Part shown: in pieces, positions 38,404-49,149 of the stretch
Layout: each line of letters begins with the position of its first letter
Numbering within the stretch: position 1 is the first letter of the stretch
Source of the DNA: Rhizophagus irregularis
Taxonomy: Eukaryota > Glomeromycota > Glomeromycetes > Glomerales > Glomeraceae
Direction: 5' to 3'
DNA: 64,000 nt
Assembly: GCF_026210795.1 (NCBI RefSeq)
Contig: NC_089451.1
Location: 2,030,001-2,094,000 of the forward strand
Position numbers and translations under genes: made by a program
Notes under the pieces: generated by a model
What the model saw: only the letters and a program-made list of their open reading frames with translations
What the model was told of the DNA's origin: nothing
Databases searched by the model: none

Positions 38404-40560
38404 ATTCAAGACGCCCATTTAAAAGGCTCAGGTGGGCTTCCGAAGTATGGAAAAACCAAATTTTGTAAATATGAAACATGGTTTATTTATTTATTTTTTT
38501 AATTTAGTATGAACGGTTACTAACCGTTCTTTTATTACTTTTTTTTTAGATTTGGCCGTTCGGGTGAGCTTCTGAAGTATGGAAAAACCAAGTTTTGTAA
38601 GTACAAAACTTGGTTTATTTATTTATTTTTTTTAATTTAGTATATAAATAGTTACTAACTGTTCTTTTATTACTTTTTTTTTAGATTTGGCCGTTCAGGT
38701 GGACTTCCGAAGTATGGAAAAACCAAGTTTTGTAAGTACAAAACTTGGTTTATTATTTTATTTTTTTTTTAATTTAATATGAACGGTTACTAACTGTTCT
38801 TTTATTACTTTTTTTTAGATTCGGCCGTTCAGGTGGGCTTCTGAAGTATGGAAAAACCAAGTTTCGTAAGTACAAAATTTGGTTTATTTATTTTTTTTTT
38901 AATTTAATATGAACAGTTACTAACCGTTCTTTTTTTACTTTTTTTTAGGTTCAGCTGTTCAGGTGGGCTTCTGTGTTCTGAAGAATGGGAAAATTCCAAA
39001 GATTCGTAAGAATCTTAAATTTTTTTTTATTTTTTTAAAAAAATATTACGAACGATTACTAATAACCGTTCTTTTCTATTTTTTAGGATCGGGTGGGCTT
39101 CTGAAGAACGGAAAACCAAGAAACCAAGATTCGTAAGTAAGTACGAATTTTGGTTTAATTTTTTTTGTTTTTTTTTTAATATATGAACGATTACTAATAA
39201 CCGTTCTTTTCTTTTTTTAGGATCGGGTGGGCTTTCGAAGAACGAAAACCCAAAAATTCGTAAGTACGAATCTTTAATATTTTTTATTTTTGATTATTAT
39301 GAATGGTTTACTAACCATTCTTTCTTTTTTTTATAGGATCGGGTGGGCTTCCAAAGAATGAAAACCTAAAGATTCGTACGAATCTTCAATCTTTTTTTAT
39401 TTTTGATTATTACGAATAGTTTACTAACCATTCTTTCTTTTTTTTTTATAGGTTCGGGTGGGCTTCTGAAGAACGAAAACCCAAAGATTCGTAAATATGA
39501 ATTTTTAATCTTTTTTATAAACCCAAAGATTCGTAAATATGAATCTTTAATCTTTTTTATTTTTGATTATTACGAATAGTTTACTAACCATTCTTTCTTT
39601 TTTTTATAGGTTTGTGGACTTCTGAGATTCGGGAAAAGGAGAACTAAGGTTCGTTACGAACTTTGGATTTTTTTTTAATATTATGAACGGTTTCTAACCG
39701 TTCTTTTTCTTTTATTTTTATAAGTTCAGTTGGCTTCTGAAACCAAGATTCGTAAGTACAAGTATGAATCTTGATTTTTGTTTTTTTTTATTATTTTGGA
39801 ACGGTTTACTAACCGTTCCTTTCTTTTATAGGTTCAGCCGTTTGGGTGAGTTTCCGAAAAACGAAGAATGGAAAAAACTAAGATTCGTAAGTATTCTGTA
39901 TTATGAATTTTAGTTTTTTTTTCTTTTTTTTTATTCTTATTATTATGAACGGTTACTAACCATTCTTATTCTTTTTTTATAGGTTTCGGTGGGCTTCTGA
40001 AGAACGAAAAAGAACTAAGATTTGTAAGTATTATGAATCTTAGTAGTTTTTTTTAAAAAAAAATAAACGTTATACTGTATTAACATTTCTATTTCTTTAT
40101 TTTGTAGGAACTCTGGGGCTTTCTTTCTCTCTTCCCTCTCACCTTCCTTCTCTTCTTTCGTTATTCCCCTTCATTTCTCTATCTCTTACTTTTGTAGGAC
40201 GTTTTCTTGGAATTTTCTTCAGCTTCAGTAGATTTCTTTAGTAGGACGTGTAGATCAACGTCTTGGAATTGGTAAGTTTTTTTTTTATTATTAATTTTGA
40301 TTTTTTTTTATTGATTTTTTTTATCTTATAATTTGTAGAAATCAACAGTTTTGCACTTCTCAGATCGAATTGGTAAGTTTTTCACTTAAAAACTTTTTTA
40401 AAAAATTTTTTTTTATTATTAATTAATTTTTTTATTATCTTATTTTGTAGTTTCGGCTTCCTTATCCCGGATGATAGGATCAATTAGTAAGTTTCAAAAC
40501 GGTTCGTTTTGAAACTTTTTTTTAAAAGTTTTGTTTTTCTGAATTTTTATTTCAGATCAG
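38404..40560 (+). repeat. Tandem array of structured exon/intron-like cassettes
   Basis: About 16 units, spaced mostly 107-146 bp. Apparent exon starts are 38404, 38550, 38685, 38819, 38949, 39087, 39221, 39337, 39452, 39610, 39725, 39832, 39983 and 40108, with three shorter related units to 40486. Each unit has a poly-T tract ending TAG, a 30-60 nt segment with GGTGGGCTTCTGAAG, then a GTAAGT-like donor. The donor often lies in the loop of a hairpin: CCAAGTTTT/AAAACTTGG (units 2, 3), AAGATTC/GAATCTT (unit 5), CAAGATTC/GAATCTTG (unit 11), ACTAAGATT/AATCTTAGT (unit 13). A second hairpin, GAACGGTTACTAACCGTTC or variants such as GAATGGTTTACTAACCATTC, encloses a TACTAAC branch-point-like box. The exon-like segments are 47 nt in units 2-4, not a multiple of three, so a coding role is unlikely. 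The splicing reading is inferred from motifs. Confidence 0.85.
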
Positions 40561-41358
40561 ACTTGAACTTTATTTTTTTTCTTTAGTTATAGTGAGACGA
40601 CTTTTAACATTTGTTCTTTTCAAGATGCGATCATGTGATTGTGAAATTGTGTATAATTATTTTATTTATACCTTAGATAGATGCTAATATACATGTACTG
40701 TATATTTAAGTGTTTTAATAAATTAATAAATTTGAAATTGAACTAAATTAATAAATAAATATTGAGACAAAATTTTATGTCGAATAATCATCTGAACAGC
40801 GCCTCAATTTGACACCACTATTAGACCTAAATTCAACCTAAATTCAACCTAGTCAAATTTAGGTCAAATGGTAGTGTAGTGATGGCTGAATTTTCTTTCT
40901 GAATTTGAGACAATTGGCACCCTAAATGCGCCCAAAAATTTGACCTCAATTTGACACAGGTTAGATTATTATTCGACCTATATTCGACCTGGTCAAATTT
41001 AGGCTGAATTGTCTTTTTTCGACTAGTGTTAGTTTTTATATTGGATTTTACAAAAATTCTATGGAAATCCACAAGAATTCCATGTAATATAGCAAAAAAA
41101 AATTTTGCCGCTCATGCGACAATTATTATATTTTAGTAAAGTACTTTAAAATAAGTTACATAATATAAATAAATAAAATTTTAAATTTCAGATTATTATT
41201 AATATTGTTGTTTATAGGTGACAATCATTATAGTATTAATATTTCTTTATTATATTATTATTTAAAAAAACTGTATTACAAAATTTGAATAAAACTATCT
41301 AATGTAATCTGTTTTAAATTATCAATATAAGATTTCAATATTTGGTGTCTCAATTTTT

Positions 41359-42994
41359 TTAATAAATTAATTCAGTTGAATCACTAAAAACATCTGATAA
41401 ATATTCAAAAAATACAACAAGATTATTCAAATATCCTAAAGCCTCTCTTTTAAAAATTATTTCTAAAAGTTCTTTTTCATTTGAATCTATTTCTAGTTTG
41501 TTATTATTTGATTTTACCATAGATATAATTTCTTTATCACTTAACCCTTTATTCCTTTTTAAAAAATCATCAATATGAAGGAATTTTTTTATATTTATAG
41601 GATCATCAAATGAGAGCTGGTTAATTAAATTTTGCAACTCCATTTTATCATGAACTGCTTGATTATCATAATTCTCAATTTTATCACCTATTTCATTCTG
41701 TGGAAGGATTCCTGTATGCCATCAACAATTATTAATTGTCTGTTGACTTACAGAGTTCCAAGCATTTGTACTGAAATTAATAAAATCATAAATATTCAAA
41801 GAAACAATCTCTCTATTTAATTTTTGTGAAATTTCATATGTTTCAACCCTGTTTCTAACAAGTATTTTTCGATATTGTGCCTAAAAATCATCATAATTTA
41901 TTAAAAAAACATTATCTTGTAAAATTATCAATAACACTAACCTTAAAAAAGTTAATGATTTCTGTATTACAGGGTTGCAAATGTGCTGTAGTATTTGAAA
42001 GCAAAAATTGTACAGTCACATTTGTTAAATTTAAGTCTTCTTTTAAGACATGTATCAAAGCATTATCAATAAGTAGTAGAATGTTACGATGTTGTAACCG
42101 CATTCGTGTATTTAATTTTATGAGGTAATCGTTCTATATTGAAACCTGTATCCAAGCAGTTGAATTCCAGTAATAATTAACTGGTAAATCTTCCTTTTTT
42201 TTCCCTTGCAATATTTGTGGATTTTCATATGTATAGATAAAAAGTGGTTTCAACTTTTCAATTCCAGTTGCATTACATATAAGAAGAAGAGTAACCCGCT
42301 TTTTAGATTTTTTTTTGCTGGAAAGTGGACCTTATGCTAATGTCTTTGAGGGCTTAAGATCCCAATACAATCCTGAAATAAATAGAAAGATTAAATAATA
42401 ATTAATTGTTTTTAAAAAATTAATCTTACCTGTTTTATTACAGTTGAAAACATCATTAAGTCATAATTTTTAATAATTTCACATAAACGTTTTTTTTTTT
42501 CATCTAATGTCTCTAATAGTGCACTTTTAGCTTCACCTCATTTTACATATTCTTTCAAATGATGATGTTGTTTAAATTTATTAATCCACCCATTTGAAGC
42601 CACAAAATTATCAATTTCAAATCCTCTTGCAAAAGTTTTTGCTTTTTCACATAAATTATCACTATTAATTAATAATAAGTATAGCTGCAAGTGCATTTGT
42701 TGTTTATATTGCAAGAGCCTCTTTTACTTGAGAAAAGTAAGGGGCTCTTTCTCTTTGTTTATTTGCTTCTTCTGAATCAGGATCTATAAACAACCACTTA
42801 TCTTTTTTTTAAAAAATATCAGAAATGGTATTTTGCTTGCATTTATATATGGCAGCAAGTTTTTTTTGGGTAGGCTGTAGTGTTTTTTGATAATCCAAAT
42901 AAAGTTGATACTTTTGCGCATATGTTAAAACAACTCTTTTTCTTTGTTGTGAAGAATCTTGAGTAGCCTTTCTTTTTCCGTGTGATTGAGACAT
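41359..42994 (-). pseudogene. pogo/Tigger transposase (CENP-B HTH + DDE_1), broken
   Basis: Starts at ATG 42994 with MSQSHGKRKATQ and a psq/CENP-B-type HTH (LTYAQKYQLYLDYQ ... KQNTISDIF). A second CENP-B-type domain follows (FARGFEIDNFVASNGWINKF, about 42640-42580). The DDE core has ILLLIDNALIH (about 42090) and LLSNTTAHLQPCNTEIINFFK (first 20 residues from about 42010), where LPPNTT-HLQP is usual. The C-terminal part (41643-41359, MELQNLINQLSFDDP) is the acidic tail of this family. Several stops and frameshifts, and a GT..AG intron near 42370-42440, separate the blocks. It is a dead copy. Confidence 0.85.
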
Positions 42995-43315
42995 TATAGT
43001 TTATAATAGATGCGAAATAATAAATGCAAAAATACCTTTCTTGATTTATTGAACCTTTTTTTAAATACATATTTTAAGAATAGTACAAGGAGAAAGATGC
43101 TAAATTATAAGTTGTCACATGATTTATCAGTACAAGTTACTATACATTACTATAAAGGGGCAAAGGGAATTATCAGTATAGGTTACATTGTGAAAGCTAT
43201 AAATAATATCAGTATAACAAGGTTTTTTTATTAATTGTGAAACGGGATAATAAAAATTTATTGTTATAGGAAATTATCAGTACATAGGATATCGGTACAT
43301 CAAAGTTTAACTGTA

Positions 43316-44450
43316 TAATTGATAAATAAATCTAACGAGATTTTTGTTTAACTTTTCCTTAATCAAGAACAGGTTCAATGCATGCTAGCTTACTAAATAG
43401 CATATTTTATATAAAAGTCTAATAAAACATTACTCTGTAAAAAAATCCAGAAAAAATCTGTAAAATTGTCCCATCTTTTCCTTAGTCAAAAATGGATTTG
43501 CATAAGCTAGCTCATCAAATAGCATAATAATAAAAGTTTTAATGAAAAAAATATAAAAAAGCAAGTCTAACAAAAATTTAACAAATACTCATTAGATATT
43601 GCGTCTAAAATTTAAGTTAGCTGAAATAATCTTTTCATTTATTCCAATTGGCAACTAATGCAATAATCTCTTTCTTCCAATTTTATCAGAATGAGGTATT
43701 CTCTGCAAAGAAAAATATTAAAATTTGTAAGCGTATTTCTATAGGTAATCATTATTTTCTTATAATTTCTTTCTCATATCTTTGATTAAAGTTATCATCA
43801 TAAAATTGGCTAACGTATGAACTTGGAATATAAGTTTTTTTCAATTAAGTCATCATAGTATCATTAACATAATAACCTCTAAAACATGTAGTAGATATTA
43901 TTTACAAGCAGAGGCTGTAGGCTTTCCGCAATTAGAGCAAGATATACATTTTTTAGCCTTCTAATGAAATCAATATCCTTTAGCCTTCAGGCCTAGTATT
44001 AGTATTTTCATAAGCCTTTCTAGTATTGTAAAGAAATAGGCAAGAATATTCACCAATTATTCTACTTTTTTCTTTCTTTCTTTCTTCTTTCTCTTTTATT
44101 ACTAGATTCAAAAAGATTAATTAATAATTAGTTAATATTTCAGTTTTGCAATAGCTAGAACTGCTTCAAAAAAGCTTGTAAATACTTATCTTCAGTAGGA
44201 TTTCTATGATTGAAAAGTGATAAGTACATAAGAAATAAATAATTAAAGAAAAATTATATAAGCAAATAATAGTATGATGGTTAGAGATAATTAATATACC
44301 AAATGTCTAATGCTTATCTAGAATATATAGAAGAATTTAGTATAGAGATAGCTGATTTCAATCTGATTGATCTTACTGTCTATATATTTTTGCCAGAAAT
44401 TTTGCTAAAATGTAATAATGAAATTATTAATATTTAAAATAATGATGACT
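43316..44450. other. Intergenic AT-rich sequence
   Basis: TCTAACRA repeats continue to about 43600. Beyond that I see no ORF or repeat until the polymerase relic begins. Confidence 0.45.
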
Positions 44451-45164
44451 GGTGTTTCAGGTGAAGTGTTCTAAGAGCTTTGCATTCTATAAAAGTTCAT
44501 TCAGAGAGAAATCTGCATCAGCTATATGGAGCTTTTATGAAAGAACTTAATATAAAAGACATTTCAATTTCAGTACCAGTTTTAACATTAGTTTATAAAA
44601 AGTTTGAAGAAAATAACCTTAAAATCAGTCTATATATCTATAAATAGCATAACTAAAATGAGTGTCTTGAATTTTGTTATGTTACAGAAAGAAGAAGGAA
44701 TAAATACAAGCAAGTAAATCTTCTAGTAATTACGGAAAATAATAGAAGCTATTACTGTATTATCAAAGATTTTCATAAGCTAGCTAGTATACAATCATAG
44801 TAAATATAAAGGGCGAAAATACTTTTGCTGTTATTGTCTTCATGTATATTCTTTAGAGATAAGATGCAATGAACATTTTTCAAAATGCAAGGGTCTAAAT
44901 AATGCCCTCTAGTGACCACAAATGCCAGTTAAGAATAGGAGTATCAAAGCTTTTTATAATCATAAATGCATGCAACTAAATTTATATCGTATTTTCTGAA
45001 ATTTAGAAATGATGTTAACCAAAAAGTTAATCCCAGAAGAGAAGATGAAGTTAACCTATACTGAAAGATTACAAATGCACAAGCTGTGTGATTATTACTA
45101 TATAAGGATTCCAGACATTACATATACAACTCAGTAGTAACTTTTTCGCAGATTAACCTAAATT

Positions 45165-45399
45165 TCACAAAAAAAAATCAGTTTTTTGCGATTATTTCAG
45201 CATCCAGTGGTCCAATTTGTATGAAAATTTTTTTGTTTTATTTTGTAGCTCTTATCAAGCTCTACAAAATAAAAAAAATCTGCATGAATTGGATCACTAG
45301 ATACTGAGATAATTGCAAAAAAACAGAAAATAAAAAAAGAAATTAGGTCTTTTTTGGCAAAAAGTCAGTTGTGAGTTTTATAAGAGATGTTCGGGGTCT
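45165..45399. mobile_element. Palindromic MITE, same core as 1016-1314
   Basis: Core CATCCAGTGGTCCAATTT with its complement (AATTGGATCACTAGATACTG) around a centre AGCTCTTATCAAGCTCTACA. The right end TCGGGGTCTT matches the family terminus AGGACCCCGG in inverse, while the left terminus is not recognisable, so this copy is truncated or degraded. It interrupts the polymerase relic. Confidence 0.7.
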
Positions 45400-46469
45400 T
45401 ATTATATAGTTATTCATATAGATAGTTCATTTAACTATAAAATCATAAATCATGATTTATATAGGAGTTCAGATATACTTAAAAGATTTGTTACAAAAAT
45501 CGAAGAGGAGCTGGCAAACATACAGGAGGACTTCAGTTATCTGTATCTGCAGAAATAATAATGACACCAGGTGATCTTAAAGTATACAATGAGATGACAG
45601 AATGCTGGATTTGCAAAGGATTTTTTATAAAACCAGTATTAGAAATAGTACAAAAAATCGAAAAAGCAAAGCATAATTTATTAGAAATCAAAGAATGGGA
45701 ATCTTGCATAGAAAAAGAACATTTTAAAAAGAAAGAAGTACAGAAAAGATACTGAGAAGCTTTAAGTGCATTTAATCAAAAAGTAAAAGATCATGATTAT
45801 CATATAAATGGAAAGTACTGAGGTCCAGCTCATGACTCTTATAATAAAAAGTTGTGGATCAATAAAGTACTTCTTGAAATACCAGACCTATTTTAATAAG
45901 TTTTTTCAAAACCAAAGTGCCTCTTATCTGTCATAATTTCCAGAGGTATGACTTTCATCTGCTTATGAAAGTTATAAGCAAGTTCACGACTAATAAGCTA
46001 AATTGCATTTCAGAGAATATAAAAAAGTACAAAGCTATGGATGTAAGACAGCTTCAGGCTTCTTAGATAAAGCTTTTAAGCATATAGTAAATAGGACAGA
46101 TAAGTTAAGTAAGTATACGAAGACAAGCACCAGAATAGGGGATCCAATCAGTTCGATTCAGTACGGTTTTTACCAAAACTGAAACCGAACTGAATTGATC
46201 AGTAACGGTATTGCTAATTACTGAAACTGATTAGTTTCAGTAATCATAAATACCGTTACCGACTGGTAATTATCGAAAACTGAATCGATTTACCGATTCA
46301 TTATCAGTTCAATTTTAAAAACGTTTCACAACATTTTTATTAGACTATCAAAAAAATGTTAGTGAAACATTTTTTTAAATAAATTAATTGCCATGCGGCT
46401 GTTCAATGTATCACACACTAAATTGGCCGATCTACATAATTATGGCAATTTTTTTTTATTCTTGGAAAT

Positions 46470-48013
46470 GAAGACGAGTAAGTGTCTCCAAAATTTTTTT
46501 TGTTTTTTTTATGTAAGAACGTTTATTAACGTTCTTTTACTTCTTTTTTTTATAAATTTTGGCCAGAATTTGGAAAAGGAGACCGGTGAGTATTTTTAAA
46601 AGAAGGAAGCGAGTTTTTTTTGGGTTTTCTTATATAAGAACGTTTATTAACGTTCTTTTACTTTTTCCTTTTTGTAGATTTCAGCCTGGGAACTTGAAAA
46701 TGAGGATCAGTAAGTGTTTTTAAAGAGAAAAGCAGGAGGAGGTTTTTTTGTTTTTTTTTTTATGTAAGAACGTTTATTAATGTTCTTAACTTCCTTTTTT
46801 TGTAGATTTTAGCCTGCAACTCAGAAATGGAGACTGGTGAGTATTTGGGGAAGCAGGGAGGTTTTTTTTTGTTTTCTTTATGTAAGAACATTTATTAACG
46901 TTCTTTTACTTTTTTTTTATAGATTTCAGCCTAAAGACCGGTGGTGAGTATTTTCAAAGGGGGAAGCGGATTATTTATTTTTCTTTATGTAAGAATGTTT
47001 ATTAACGTTCTTTTATTTCTATTTTTTTTGTAGATTTCAGCCTGAAACTCAAATGGGGACTGGTGAGTATTTTTAAAAGGGAAAATGGTTTTTTTTATAT
47101 TATTTATGCAAGAACGTTTATTAACATTCTTTTACTATTTTTTTTGTAGATTTTAGTCCAAAATTCGGAAATAGAAACCAGTGGTGAGTATTTTCAAAGG
47201 GGGAAGCGGATTTTTTATTTTTCTTTATGTAAGAATGTTTATTAACATTTTTTTATTTTTATTTTTTTTGTAGATTTTGGCCCAGAACTCAAATGGGAAC
47301 CGGTGAATATTTTTAAAAAGGGGAAATGGGGTTTTTTTATTTTATTTATGCAAGAATGTTTATTAACGTTCTTTTACTACTTTTTTTGTAGATTTTAGCC
47401 CGGAATTTGGAAATAGCAACCGGTGGTGAGTATTTTCTAGAGCTCTGAACGAGTTGAGTCAAGTCGAGTTATATGTAAACTTGATTCAACTCGAGTTAAA
47501 TTGAGTCGAGTTGAGTTGAGTTATATGTAAACTCGATTCAATTCAAGTTAAATTGAGTTGAGTTGAGTCGAGTTAAAATTATAAAAAATATAAACTCAAC
47601 TCGATTCAAGTTGAGTTGAATTAAATCATGTGATTTTATTCAGCTATGCTGATCATTTCCTTTTTTTGGCGATAGCCATTTCACAAAATTCCATTTTTGT
47701 AATTTTCAAAAATTTTTCGTCTCAGATTTTGTGTAACATAATTTCCAAAAAAGGAAATTCCATAAATTTGGCCGGAATTATGTTTAATTCGGCTTAACTT
47801 GACTTGACTCAATTTTATTAAATTATTAACTCGACTCGAATCGATTCGATTTGATTGTAATTTTCAACTCAACTCAACTCAACTCAACTCGACCAACTCG
47901 CGAGTCAATTCGACTCGTTTCAGAGCATTAGTATTTTCAAAGGGGGAAGCAGATTTTTTAATTTTTTTTTATGTGTAAGAACGTTTATTAATGTTCTTTT
48001 ACTTTTTTTGTAG
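46470..48013 (+). repeat. Second exon/intron-like cassette array
   Basis: Eight or nine units of about 110-120 bp. Each has a donor GTGAGTATTTT or GTAAGTG, a hairpin GAACGTT-TATT-AACGTTC, a poly-T tract ending GTAG, and a 25-35 nt segment such as ATTTCAGCCTGAAACTC. Donors sit after GACCG, GACTG or CAACCG, some with a duplicated GTGGTGAG. The segment sequence is unrelated to the first array, but the order of signals is the same and the hairpin uses the same GAACG/CGTTC arms around TTAAC. The array is interrupted by the element at 47437-47929. Confidence 0.8.
47437..47929. mobile_element. hAT-type MITE of GAGTTGAGTC repeats
   Basis: A 493-bp element with ends AGAGCTCTGAACGAG and, inverted, ATGCTCTGAAACGAG. 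The flanking 8-bp duplication AGTATTTT is exact (47429-47436 and 47930-47937). The arms consist of iterated ACTCGAGTTGAGT-type repeats. It sits inside the donor region of one cassette, splitting GTGAGTATTTT from its continuation. Confidence 0.92.
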
Positions 48014-49149
48014 ATCTAATCAAATTTTAATAAAATTTTAATTTAATACTAATAAAAAATGGCTTTAATATATTAAAACCATCATAAACAAATTACTTGT
48101 TAAATAAACTATTTATCAAAATAAATTACGTTTATAAAAATAAATTGCCTGTCAAAATACATTCGCAACGTGAAAAGTTTGGCAAATCAGTTCAGTAATT
48201 TTACTGAAATGATCAGTAAAATCTACCAAAAAATTTACTGAAACTGATACTGAAAGTATCAATTTGGTAATTCGATTCGGTAAATCACAAAACTGATACC
48301 AAAACTGAAATTACCAAAACCGATCAGTAAATTTACCGAAAGGTTCAGTTCAGTAAATCAGAATACTGAAACCGTTTTGATACCAAAATCGATCAGTTCA
48401 GTTTGGTAATTACCAAAACTGATCAAAGCCCTAACCTAGAAAAGTTCCTCCTAACTGTCAAGCACTTTACTGCAAAAGGTCATTCATGATAGAAAAGATT
48501 AAACTTCTTTTTTGAAAGGATATATTTCCATATGATTGGACAGAATAAGCCTCCCACCTAGAAAGGAATTCTATTCAATTCTTAGTTAGCAAAATATAAG
48601 CAAAAAGGATTATAAATATGTACAAAAAATATGGCAAATATTCAAGATGGAGAACTTTGGAGACTATCATGATCTTTACCTTAAGACAGACGTACTCTTA
48701 TTAGTTAATGTATTCATAAATTATACCATCATGTGTCTGTAAGATGATAGTTTAAATCCTTCCCACTATGTCTCAGCATCAGAAATATTCAACGATTTAT
48801 TATATAAGAGCAGTGGGGTCGAACTCAAGCTCATGACAGATATGGATGAATATCTGATAGTTGAAAATAGTATCTGTAGAGAAATGACAATGGCAAATCA
48901 CTGATATACCAAAGCTAATAATCTGAAATGTCCAGATTATGATTTTAGTAAGCTAACAACTTGGATATTATATAAGGATATGAATGCTTTTTATTCAGGT
49001 GCAATAACCCAATATATGCTTACAGAAATATTGGAAAAAGTAAGCCCAGAGGAGGTTCTAAACATATAAAGCATTGCATTAGATGCGGACAACTACAATT
49101 GCTTATCAGAGGATATTTCATGCTTTATTTGATCTTGTATCTCAATTAA

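Larger units (their letters stand above)
37970..41028. mobile_element. Non-autonomous CACTA element nested in the pogo element
   Basis: Termini CACTAGTCGAAAAA at both ends in inverted orientation, extended by an ATTCAGCCT block, and a 3-bp duplication TTA (37967-37969 and 41029-41031). A CACTA terminus with a 3-bp duplication is the definition of the CACTA/EnSpm superfamily. Subterminal regions hold repeats of TTCGACCT and TCAACCTAG type. There is no transposase; the interior is a CT-rich leader (38155-38330), a 26-bp palindrome and a tandem exon/intron-like array. It must be younger than the pogo insertion. Confidence 0.93.
37547..43313 (-). mobile_element. pogo/Tigger-type element with nested CACTA element
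   Basis: Termini CAGTCAAAGCCTGATGTA and, inverted, CAGTTAAACTTTGATGTA, each followed by CGATA-like bases. They are flanked by TA (37545-37546 and 43314-43315), the Tc1/mariner-superfamily target duplication. Total 5767 bp. Subtracting the nested element and its 3-bp duplication leaves about 2.7 kb, a normal size for this group. It encodes a minus-strand transposase. Confidence 0.92.
46136..48433. mobile_element. Non-autonomous element with TAGGG termini and ACTGAAACCG repeats
   Basis: Ends read TAGGGGATCCAATCAGTT on the left and, inverted, TAGGGCTTTGATCAGTTTTGG-like on the right. Both subterminal regions are full of CAGTTTCGGTAA/TTACCAAAACTGA motifs. The flanks CACCAGAA and ACCTAGAA agree at 5 of 8 positions, a possible eroded 8-bp duplication. 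The termini look hAT-like. There is no transposase; the interior is the second cassette array. It lies inside the polymerase relic. Confidence 0.65.
44455..49130 (+). pseudogene. Protein-primed family-B DNA polymerase relic (Polinton/Maverick-like)
   Basis: Scattered frames on one strand follow the order of a DNA_pol_B_2-type polymerase of Polinton/Maverick or linear-plasmid kind. There is an N-terminal region (ALHSIKVHSERNLHQLYGAF, 44475-44540), a Cys/His finger (YFCCYCL...HFSKC, about 44820-44890), a second finger-like block (CWICKGFF) with KDHDYHINGKY (45603-45815), the exonuclease-type block HNFQRYDFHLL (about 45945-45975, with R where G is usual), and the polymerase part (GDYHDLYLKTDVLLL 48658-48705; PSHYVSASEIF 48758-48790; LYKDMNAFYSGAITQYM about 48970-49020). 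It is broken by many stops and frameshifts and by two insertions (45165-45399 and 46136-48433). I could not find the downstream catalytic DTD motif. It is a heavily eroded fossil, not a gene. Confidence 0.8.

Noticed and set aside
38404-40486. Ordinary multi-exon protein gene across the cassettes
   Set aside because: Segments of 47 nt do not preserve frame and no conserved protein emerges when a few are joined.
38404-40560. CRISPR array
   Set aside because: Units are regularly spaced, but the 'spacers' are as conserved as the 'repeats' and the context is a eukaryotic transposon.
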